A stretch of DNA of 5,330 nt from contig JAJTXO010000333.1 in assembly GCA_021463315.1 (NCBI GenBank), positions 1-5,330 on the forward strand. The letters are read 5' to 3'. Positions 1-5,330 of this stretch are shown one piece after another. Source of the DNA: Caldilineales bacterium. GTDB lineage: Bacteria; Chloroflexota; Anaerolineae; JAAEKA01. The stretch's first letter is position 1. Each line of letters opens with the position of its first letter. The translations under genes were made by a program, and so were the position numbers. Under the pieces are notes generated by a model. It was not told the origin of the DNA, made no database searches, and saw only the letters and a program-made list of their open reading frames with translations.

Positions 1-15
1 TCTGCCACAGAGGCT

Positions 16-1896
16 ATGACTCCGGCCACCACGATCAGGTCATCAGCCGTCGTGTCAGGCGCCGACTCGATGACAGTAACGACATTCCTGACCACCACCG
101 CCATCATATCGCCTTCGCAACCGGTCACCATGACCACGGTGGCGACGACGACGCTTCCACTTCCGCCAGAGCTGACGGGCGCGCAGGCTCAGCCTGTCCT
201 CCCCAAGCAACCCGACGTCGTCCGCCTGGTGTTCTTTGCCTACCTGGGCGCGTATCTCTATTCCTTGATCGAGCTTGTGCGCCGCTACAACACCTTCGAC
301 CTGCAGCCGCAGGTCTACGCGTCGATCCTGGTGCGCATGGTGGCAGCAGTCATCTTGGTCTTCGTCGGAGCGGCAACCATCTTCAACGCGCCATCGACCT
401 ATCAGAGCCCACCCGCTGCGCCCGGCTTTGCCACCCTTTGGCTGCCCGGCATCCTGGCTTTCGTGATCGGCGCCTTCCCCAGCCGCGGCCTCGACTGGTT
501 CCGCCGCCTGGCCGATCCGGTGCTGACAGGACGCAATCCGGCGACGCCCAACGTGTTGCCCTTGGACAATCTGCAGGGTATGAGCACCTGGCATGCCGCG
601 CGGCTGGAGCAGATCGGCATCGACGACGCCCAGAACCTGGCCGGCGCCGACCTGCGCAAGCTGCTGCTGACCACCCAGTTCGACACCCAGGTGATCGTCA
701 ACTGGGTCGACCAGGCCATTCTGTACAGCAAAGTGGGCAGCGACATCATCAAGTTCCGCGAGAAGAACATCCCCACCTTCACAGCGCTGCGCCGAGCGAT
801 CAAGGAGATCCTGCCTGCGCAGGATCGCAGCGAGGCCGACAAGCTGGCGATTCAACTGGGCTTACAAAGCTTCACCGAGCTACAAGCCTTTGCTGTCGAT
901 GCAGGCTTTCCTAACTATCACAACCTGGCGGAATTCTATGCCCGCTCGGCTCAGGTCACCTCGCGCTACGCACAAGAGGCGCAGGAAGCCATCATCGGGC
1001 AGGCGCGCTTCCAGAATTTCGACGAGGCGATCGCCTATGGCGAGGATTTCCTTCACTTGCGGCTCAGCGCGCCCGATGCCGGGCTGCTGCGCACGCTGGG
1101 CACGGCCTATTACCAGCGCGCCATGAGCCGCAAACGGCGCGGCAAGCTCGAGAAAGCTGTTGCGGATTTCGACCTGGCCATGCAGCGGTTCGACGCAGCC
1201 AGCGCGCTCGAACCCGACAACGCAGACGCCTACTACGGGCGGAGCCTCTGCTGGCTGGAAAAACCGCCCGTGCCATCCATGGCGGAGCAAGAGCAGTGGC
1301 AGCATGCGATCAACGACTGCAACGACGCCATCGCCCGCAATCGTAGCTTCGCCGAGGCCTTCAACACCTTGGCGCTTGCCCATCAGCGGCAGGGCAACCG
1401 GGTGCTGACCCAACAGAACCTGGCAGAGGCGTTGCGCCTGAACGACCGGCTGGCCGCGGCCTACTTCAACCGCGGAGATCTGTACAACCTGATGGCGCAG
1501 GAAGAGGGCGATGCCGGCAGGATGCAGAGCTACGCCGCCAACGCCAACGAAGACTTCGAAAAGGCCTACCTGTGCGGCCATAGCGACAGAGGCGGCATTC
1601 ACCTGGGCCAGGGCATGGCGCTGCTTCTTCTTGCCAGCCAAGAAAGCGACGCTGACCGAAAAATCTCCCTGCTGCAGCGGGCAGAAAGCCATCTGACGGA
1701 AGCTATCGGCCTGCTGGAGGAGTCCCGGCTTCCAAATGCCTACCTGACGCGCGCCAAGGTGCTCATCAATCGCGGCTCGGATTGTTACGCGCGCGCCAAG
1801 ACGGATCTGGAATGGATCATCGGCCGCGATCCCGCCTCCGCGCTTGCCATCACACCGCAAGCCCAAGTCGCGCTCATCAACCTCGAGACATTGTGA
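16..1896 (+). CDS. Membrane-anchored TPR protein with HhH-like region, function unknown
   Basis: I do not recognise a named family for the whole 626-residue protein. Residues 1-50 are rich in Thr and Ser (15 Thr in 50) and look disordered. Three hydrophobic stretches, about 68-88, 103-123 and 138-154, are probable membrane segments. Residues 181-236 (from LPLDNLQGM to WVDQAILY) resemble a helix-hairpin-helix-like module. Residues 250-350 look helical. From about 353 to 600 the sequence has TPR character: AYYQRA, then ALEPDNADAYYGRS, then a clear 34-residue unit at 446-479 followed by AAYFNRGDLY. The TPR part probably binds a partner protein on the cytoplasmic face. The start is uncertain. The frame is open to the left edge, and ATG 16 has only AGAGG 2 nt upstream, which is too close; Met19 and Met39 lack a ribosome site. 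It heads a three-gene group, with the next start 12 nt after its stop. The coding call is firm, the function unknown. Confidence 0.85.
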   Translation: MTPATTIRSSAVVSGADSMTVTTFLTTTAIISPSQPVTMTTVATTTLPLPPELTGAQAQPVLPKQPDVVRLVFFAYLGAYLYSLIELVRRYNTFDLQPQVYASILVRMVAAVILVFVGAATIFNAPSTYQSPPAAPGFATLWLPGILAFVIGAFPSRGLDWFRRLADPVLTGRNPATPNVLPLDNLQGMSTWHAARLEQIGIDDAQNLAGADLRKLLLTTQFDTQVIVNWVDQAILYSKVGSDIIKFREKNIPTFTALRRAIKEILPAQDRSEADKLAIQLGLQSFTELQAFAVDAGFPNYHNLAEFYARSAQVTSRYAQEAQEAIIGQARFQNFDEAIAYGEDFLHLRLSAPDAGLLRTLGTAYYQRAMSRKRRGKLEKAVADFDLAMQRFDAASALEPDNADAYYGRSLCWLEKPPVPSMAEQEQWQHAINDCNDAIARNRSFAEAFNTLALAHQRQGNRVLTQQNLAEALRLNDRLAAAYFNRGDLYNLMAQEEGDAGRMQSYAANANEDFEKAYLCGHSDRGGIHLGQGMALLLLASQESDADRKISLLQRAESHLTEAIGLLEESRLPNAYLTRAKVLINRGSDCYARAKTDLEWIIGRDPASALAITPQAQVALINLETL

Positions 1897-1908
1897 GGAA
1901 TATGCCCC

Positions 1909-2358
1909 ATGGGAAATTGGAACGAACAACAATCGCTGGAACAATCCTACATCCGCTCACAGACCAGCACCTGGGATCAGAGCATCACAAGCCAAGGCCC
2001 CGTTGCCAAGGGTGTGCCGTTCATGGCTGAGGCGCCGAAATCCTCCGAATGCTTTCAGAAGATCTACAATACGCTCATCGCCAATCTCGGCGGCGACAGG
2101 TTCATCTATGGCGTCAGAGCGGTGGCCGCCCTCGAACGTGAGCTCCGCCGGGCCAAGGAACATGGCGATCCGAAAGAAATCTATCAAACGGAGATCCTTG
2201 AATCGCTGGCAAAGCTGCAAAAACTGGACCCTGCCATTGCGGCCCAAACGCAGGATTGTCTGCGCAAAGGGGCCAGCGATCTGCAGTCGGAGGAGTGCAA
2301 AAGCCTGTTCGTAGAACTACTTGACAAGAGCGCCGCGTTGGTTACAGCGGCAGGATGA
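1909..2358 (+). CDS. Hypothetical 149-aa protein
   Basis: No family is recognised. The protein is soluble, with no signal peptide or membrane segment. Residues 1-35 are polar and rich in Gln, Ser and Thr, probably disordered. Residues 45-145 look mostly helical, with heptad-like Leu/Ala spacing (AVAALERELRRAKEH and ILESLAKLQKL), so a small helical bundle is likely. Cysteines at 48, 117 and 130 do not form a metal motif. ATG 1909 is preferred: GAGGA at 1895-1899 lies 9 nt upstream, and the nearby ATG at 1902 opens a different frame that stops at 2030. The gene begins 12 nt after the stop of the TPR membrane protein, and its ribosome site overlaps that stop codon, so translational coupling is likely. 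It may be a partner of the TPR protein; that is inference from position only. Confidence 0.75.
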   Translation: MGNWNEQQSLEQSYIRSQTSTWDQSITSQGPVAKGVPFMAEAPKSSECFQKIYNTLIANLGGDRFIYGVRAVAALERELRRAKEHGDPKEIYQTEILESLAKLQKLDPAIAAQTQDCLRKGASDLQSEECKSLFVELLDKSAALVTAAG

Positions 2359-2381
2359 GCGCTGTTGCACCGGCTGATTGA

Positions 2382-2386
2382 AAGGA
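2382..2386 (+). promoter_or_regulatory. Ribosome binding site that fixes the zinc-ribbon gene start
   Basis: AAGGA lies 6 nt before ATG 2393. It falls between the alternative TTG at 2378 and the ATG, so the shorter reading is the likely product. Confidence 0.65.
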
Positions 2387-2392
2387 TACACC

Positions 2393-2764
2393 ATGTCTGG
2401 CGAGACGCCCACCGCGAAGACCCAACAAGCTGGCAGTGAAGAACCGGAGCTTCCCCTGCCCTGGAGCCAGATTCAGTCGGCTATCTGGCTGATCGGTCTG
2501 GCGATTCTCTTCTGGCAGGACTGGTTCTGGCCAGGGATTCTGGTGCTGACGGCCATCAGCGGTGTGAGCCAGGCGCTGATGCAGTGGTACGTCAAGCGCC
2601 AGCAGGAAGAGCGCCTGGCCGCGCAGCGCCGCGCCGATTGGCTGCCCGGCAAATGCCCCAACTGCGGCGCACCGCTGAGCGTGACTACGATCCACTGGAC
2701 CGGCCCAGAGACGGCCGACTGCCCCTACTGCAACGCGCATTTGAAAGCGGCGACGCGAGCATAG
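2393..2764 (+). CDS. Small membrane protein with C-terminal zinc ribbon
   Basis: The 123-residue protein has a polar N-terminus (1-22), then a hydrophobic, Trp-rich stretch from about 27 to 66 that can form a two-helix hairpin with a short WQDWFWPG turn. A basic/acidic amphipathic helix follows (67-82, KRQQEERLAAQRR). The last part is a zinc ribbon with two knuckles, CPNC at 88-91 and CPYC at 110-113, the usual four-cysteine layout of zinc-ribbon domains on small bacterial membrane proteins. I do not recognise a specific family. ATG 2393 is chosen over the in-frame TTG at 2378 because AAGGA at 2382-2386 sits 6 nt before it. It is the last of three + strand genes, 34 nt after the previous stop, and ends just before the inverted repeat at 2772. 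The ribbon most likely binds Zn and a partner on the cytoplasmic side. Confidence 0.8.
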   Translation: MSGETPTAKTQQAGSEEPELPLPWSQIQSAIWLIGLAILFWQDWFWPGILVLTAISGVSQALMQWYVKRQQEERLAAQRRADWLPGKCPNCGAPLSVTTIHWTGPETADCPYCNAHLKAATRA

Positions 2765-2771
2765 CGTCACA

Positions 2772-2856
2772 GAATTCGGAAGTCGCCGGTTGGGCCGCGA
2801 GCCCGATTTTGCGCGACGAACTCCGATCAGGCGGGCAGCCGGCGACTTCCGAATTC
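2772..2856. repeat. Perfect 18-bp inverted repeat, 49-nt spacer
   Basis: GAATTCGGAAGTCGCCGG at 2772-2789 is the exact reverse complement of 2839-2856. The spacer is 2790-2838. The left arm is intergenic, 7 nt after the stop of the zinc-ribbon gene. The right arm is coding: on the - strand it specifies residues 270-275 (EFGSRR) of YqeB. A third, imperfect match to the arm (CGAC-GAA-CTCCG, 2814-2825) lies in the spacer. The size and structure suggest a small palindromic element (MITE-like or REP-like). The flanks show only a 2-bp CA on both sides, which is not convincing as a target duplication. A role as a bidirectional terminator between convergent genes is an alternative. Confidence 0.85.
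2790..2810 (+). terminator. Possible weak intrinsic terminator
   Basis: TTGGGC (2790-2795) can pair with GCCCGA (2801-2806), including one G-T pair, around a 5-nt loop, and TTTT follows at 2807-2810. The stem is short and the T-run only four long. It lies 26 nt after the last + strand stop codon, where a terminator would be expected, inside the loop of the larger inverted repeat. Confidence 0.35.
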
Positions 2857-3663
2857 CACGCGGGCTGTCAGAATCGCCTCCAATACTCCCCCAGCAATCG
2901 CCAACGACTTATCTGAGATGGTAAAACAGTAGCGTGGCTCGGCGCGGGCGTCCAGGTCGCCGATCTTCATGCCGGTATGCACGGCGACGCTGGGGTGGAC
3001 GATGCCGCGCAGCACGCCGTCGAAGGGCGCGACAACGGGGAGATCCTGCATCCGGGCGATAACCTGCCCCTCTGCCACCGACGAACCAATGGGGACCAGG
3101 GCGTGGACCAAGCCGTCAACCGGCGCGCGCAGCACGCGCGCGCCGCGATAGCCGCCCACCTCGCCCGGCGTCTTAGTATCCGGCTCGGCCTCGCCCTGCC
3201 AGATCACCCGCCCTAGGTCGTGCCCGCGGTTGGTCTCGATCACTGCGTGGCAGTCCTGTCCGGCGACGAAGCCCGGCCCCAGCGCGATCACCAGCGGCGC
3301 GTCGCCCATGGCGGTGCCGGTGTTGACCTTGGCCATGATGGCGTCCACCAGCACGGCGGGCTGCAGGTCGTGGCGACAGACGGTCAGGGGATCGACCAGC
3401 ACGGGGATGACGCCCTCGGCCAGCCAGTCGCGCGCTTCGCCGACGTTGGCCGCGCGGCGCGCCAGCGTCCCCTGCACGAAGGTTTCGCCGGCGAAGACCG
3501 CCTCAGCAAAGCTGACCGTGCGGCGCACCACCAGCGGCTCGGCCAGCTCGGTCATGACCACGGAGAAGCCGCAGCGATGCAGCCGCCAGGCCACGCCGCT
3601 GGCCAGATCGCCCGCGCCGCGGATGAGGATAGGCTGGTCGCCATGAATCGAGCGCTGGTTCAC
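2827..3663 (-). CDS. yqeB: YqeB/EF2563-family molybdenum hydroxylase accessory protein
   Basis: The family (EF2563-type, 'selenium-dependent molybdenum hydroxylase system protein') occurs with molybdenum hydroxylases and is thought to help mature them or their cofactor; its biochemistry is not settled. Visible marks are the N-terminal nucleotide-binding-like loop GAGDLASG (16-23), the family-typical VVMTELAEPLVVRRTVSFAE (35-54), the central VIALGPGFVAGQDCHAVIET (125-144), a biotinyl/lipoyl-like barrel-sandwich part (about 174-235, with APVDGLV and APFDGVL) and the C-terminal DKSLAIAGGVLEAIL (251-265). The start is GTG 3663, supported by GGAG 5 nt upstream. That GTG overlaps the hicA stop by 4 nt (GTGA). 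Length is 278 residues. The tail after about residue 268 (VEFGSRRLPA) looks extra: residues 270-275 are encoded by one arm of an inverted repeat. The molybdenum hydroxylase subunit upstream on the same strand supports the assignment. Confidence 0.93.
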   Translation of the reverse strand: MNQRSIHGDQPILIRGAGDLASGVAWRLHRCGFSVVMTELAEPLVVRRTVSFAEAVFAGETFVQGTLARRAANVGEARDWLAEGVIPVLVDPLTVCRHDLQPAVLVDAIMAKVNTGTAMGDAPLVIALGPGFVAGQDCHAVIETNRGHDLGRVIWQGEAEPDTKTPGEVGGYRGARVLRAPVDGLVHALVPIGSSVAEGQVIARMQDLPVVAPFDGVLRGIVHPSVAVHTGMKIGDLDARAEPRYCFTISDKSLAIAGGVLEAILTARVEFGSRRLPA

Positions 3664-3881
3664 AGGAGCTCCAGGAATTCGTCGACGCTCAACCCAGCCT
3701 GACGAATGATTGCCCGCAGCGTGCCGCGGTCAAGCACGCGGTGATCGGGCACGACGACCTGCGCAAAGGGGGCGTCACGACGCATCACCATGTGACTGCC
3801 GGTCTGACGCTTGAAATAGAACCCACCACGCACCAAGGCTTGGGCGCACGTCCGTCCTGAGATCTCTGGCAGCTTGCTCAC
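3660..3881 (-). CDS. hicA: HicA-family mRNA interferase toxin (intact)
   Basis: HicA toxins are small double-stranded-RNA-binding-fold ribonucleases that cleave mRNA and are held inactive by HicB. This 73-residue protein matches the YcfA/HicA pattern along its whole length: the LPEISGRTCAQALVRGGF opening helix, the RQTGSH motif with the catalytic His at residue 30, the VVVPDH strand (42-47) and the closing RGTLRAIIRQAGLSVDEFLELL, a hallmark of this subfamily. It looks complete and active. The start is GTG 3881, overlapping the hicB stop by 4 nt (GTGA), with no strong ribosome site of its own, so it depends on translational coupling to hicB. Its own stop overlaps the yqeB start in the same way. 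Regulation is expected through HicB binding, but this HicB lacks an obvious DNA-binding domain. Confidence 0.93.
   Translation of the reverse strand: MSKLPEISGRTCAQALVRGGFYFKRQTGSHMVMRRDAPFAQVVVPDHRVLDRGTLRAIIRQAGLSVDEFLELL
3669..3672 (-). promoter_or_regulatory. Ribosome binding site for yqeB inside hicA
   Basis: GGAG on the - strand, 5 nt before GTG 3663, lies within the last codons of the upstream hicA gene. It supports the GTG start and means yqeB is translated from the hicBA message. Confidence 0.6.
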
Positions 3882-4084
3882 ACGGCAACCGCCAAGAGGT
3901 CGAAGTGTTCTTCGGGAATGGGGAGGCCGTCCTCTCTCAGCGAATCGATGTAAAGCTCAATCGCTTCCTTGACATTGCCGATTGCCGCCGCGCGGGTCTC
4001 ACCCTGACTGATGCAGCCCGGTAGACTCAGACACTCCGCAACCCAAAAACCATCTTCGCCGCGGTAAACGATCACCTGTCGCAT
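3878..4084 (-). CDS. hicB: HicB-family antitoxin, short form
   Basis: This 68-residue protein has the HicB antitoxin fold signature: an opening strand MRQVIVYRGEDGFWVAECLS, then LPGCISQGET (21-30), then the helix AAAIGNVKEAIELYIDSL (32-49). It should bind and block the HicA encoded immediately downstream. There is no C-terminal ribbon-helix-helix or helix-turn-helix extension, so self-repression by DNA binding is not evident; short HicB proteins of this size are common. ATG 4084 is well supported by GGAGG at 4090-4094, 5 nt upstream. The 78 nt between this gene and the truncated hicA upstream show no convincing promoter, so it may be read from the promoter at 4571-4598. Confidence 0.92.
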   Translation of the reverse strand: MRQVIVYRGEDGFWVAECLSLPGCISQGETRAAAIGNVKEAIELYIDSLREDGLPIPEEHFDLLAVAV

Positions 4085-4162
4085 GTTTGCCTCCAGTGGC
4101 TGATCTGCCGACGACTCTCTGCCGCCAACGATTCGTGGTCTGCTTCGCCGTAACTACTCAAG

Positions 4163-4297
4163 CTATGTCTCCCTGTGACGAGGCACTGCTGTGGTCTTTC
4201 GATTTGCAGGATTCCAGTAGACCGAGTGTTTGGCGCCTTCGCGGAACAACTCGCATCCGTGCTGTTTCAAGTGTTTGATCAACGCCTGGCGTTTCAT
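4163..4297 (-). pseudogene. hicA: C-terminally truncated HicA-family toxin, 44 aa
   Basis: This short frame starts at ATG 4297, 3 nt after the stop of the upstream hicB, and encodes 44 residues. The sequence is plainly HicA-like: MKRQALIKHLKQHGCELFRE, then GAKH with the likely catalytic His at residue 24, SVYWNP, and the PRHRE motif (39-43) typical of one HicA subfamily. Members of that subfamily normally continue with about 15-20 more residues, a helix such as I..LARKIC..L; here a TAG at 4163-4165 ends the frame. A second in-frame TAG follows three codons later, then L-R-R-S-R-P-R-I-V-G, which faintly resembles the missing helix. The product may be unstable or inactive, although the catalytic His is kept. 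It belongs to a different HicA branch from the intact copy, so it is not a recent duplicate. Calling it a pseudogene is inference. Confidence 0.65.
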
Positions 4298-4300
4298 AAG

Positions 4301-4519
4301 CTACACGGCCACAACCATTTCTTCCCTGAGAACGGTCCTGCCCTGGGTCGCCCGCCGCGCCAGCTCACGATTTGCCTCGATGATCAGTTGAATGGCTTCC
4401 TTCAGATTCTCGCGGGCTTCATCCAGGCTCTTGCCCTGAGTGTTTGCTCCAGGCAACTCCTCGACGTAGGCCATCCACCATTCACCTTCCTGCTGAAAGA
4501 CCGCGGTAAACTTCTCCAT
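4301..4519 (-). CDS. hicB: HicB-family antitoxin, second module
   Basis: The 72-residue protein has the same HicB layout as the other copy: MEKFTAVFQQEGEWWMAYVE, then ELPGANTQGKS (21-31), then the helix LDEARENLKEAIQLIIEANRE (32-52). A basic stretch, RRATQG, follows, then VLREEMVVAV. The two HicB proteins align without gaps through the core but share only scattered identities (LPG, QG, KEAI), so they come from separate lineages. It lacks a recognisable DNA-binding domain. ATG 4519 has AAGGAGA at 4527-4533, 7 nt upstream. A sigma70-type promoter at 4571-4598 precedes it. Its presumed partner is the shortened hicA 3 nt downstream; if that toxin is dead, this HicB is an orphan antitoxin. Confidence 0.9.
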   Translation of the reverse strand: MEKFTAVFQQEGEWWMAYVEELPGANTQGKSLDEARENLKEAIQLIIEANRELARRATQGRTVLREEMVVAV

Positions 4520-4570
4520 AGTTGGTTCTCCTTGCTGTCAAGCGCTTCCTGTCGACTGTGCCACTGGAAG

Positions 4571-4594
4571 AGGATACCCGGCCAAGGCATTTTG

Positions 4595-4598
<4 letters not shown>
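4571..4598 (-). promoter_or_regulatory. Predicted sigma70-type promoter for the hicBA genes
   Basis: On the - strand, TTGACA (4598-4593), a perfect -35 consensus, is separated by 16 nt from TATCCT (4576-4571), a fair -10. Transcription would start near 4564, about 45 nt before ATG 4519. The -35 box overlaps the TGA stop of the upstream molybdopterin-binding subunit. Between the -10 and the gene, GGAAG (4566-4570) and CTTCC (4545-4549) form a small inverted repeat that could be an operator, but it is short and could be chance. Confidence 0.55.

Positions 4599-5330
<732 letters not shown>

Noticed and set aside
55..855. A 266-codon open frame on the - strand
   Set aside because: The translation is Arg/Gly/Gln-rich with no domain and is antisense to the membrane segments of the TPR protein.
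880..1944. A 354-codon open frame on the - strand
   Set aside because: It lies opposite the TPR gene, shows no recognisable domain, and long antisense frames are common in GC-rich genes; the + strand reading has clear TPR and membrane features.
1902..2030. ATG at 1902 as a start
   Set aside because: It opens a different frame that stops at 2030; ATG 1909 has better spacing from GAGGA and leads to a 149-residue protein.
2342..2770. A 142-codon open frame on the - strand
   Set aside because: It is opposite the zinc-ribbon gene, whose CPNC/CPYC knuckles and ribosome site support the + strand reading.
3220..3702. A 160-codon open frame on the + strand
   Set aside because: It is the antisense shadow of yqeB, whose family motifs are clear; the translation is His/Asp/Gln-rich low-complexity sequence.
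4087..4278. A 63-codon open frame on the + strand
   Set aside because: It covers the truncated hicA in antisense and has no ribosome site or recognisable sequence.
4536..4541. A second TTGACA on the - strand, just before hicB
   Set aside because: A -10 at the right distance would fall at the start codon and is only TATGGA at 15 nt; the upstream promoter at 4571-4598 is better placed.

Overview
The window is GC-rich bacterial DNA with two gene groups that converge near position 2800. It contains no RNA genes, no CRISPR array and no recognisable transposase. The organism cannot be named from the sequence. The mix of a molybdenum-hydroxylase cluster with a YqeB/EF2563-type accessory protein, small hicBA toxin-antitoxin modules and a large membrane TPR protein would fit an environmental high-GC bacterium such as a member of the Chloroflexota, but this is a weak inference.

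Left half (+ strand, 16-2764): a tight three-gene group. The first gene encodes a large protein with a Thr/Ser-rich N-terminus, about three membrane segments, a helix-hairpin-helix-like region and a C-terminal TPR array. The second, 12 nt downstream, encodes an unrecognised 149-residue soluble protein. The third, 34 nt further on, encodes a 123-residue membrane protein ending in a four-cysteine zinc ribbon. The layout suggests co-transcription and a shared membrane-associated job, but nothing in the sequence identifies that function.

Right half (- strand, read from 5330 down to 2827): the C-terminal part of a xanthine-dehydrogenase-family molybdopterin-binding subunit enters from the right edge. 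It is followed by a hicB antitoxin gene with its own good sigma70-type promoter, a shortened hicA toxin gene, a second hicB, an intact hicA, and finally yqeB, an accessory gene of molybdenum hydroxylase systems. The second hicBA pair and yqeB are joined by two successive 4-nt GTGA stop/start overlaps. Two toxin-antitoxin modules therefore lie between a molybdenum hydroxylase and its likely accessory gene, and yqeB is translationally coupled to a toxin gene.

The junction (2765-2856) carries a perfect 18-bp inverted repeat with a 49-nt spacer. Its right arm encodes residues 270-275 of YqeB, so the palindromic element appears to have supplied the C-terminal tail and stop codon of that protein. 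A small hairpin followed by four T's inside the loop may act as a weak terminator for the + strand genes.

The most unusual points are the repeat-derived YqeB tail, the GTGA-linked hicB-hicA-yqeB chain, the truncated hicA too short for routine gene calling, and the uncharacterised TPR/zinc-ribbon membrane operon.
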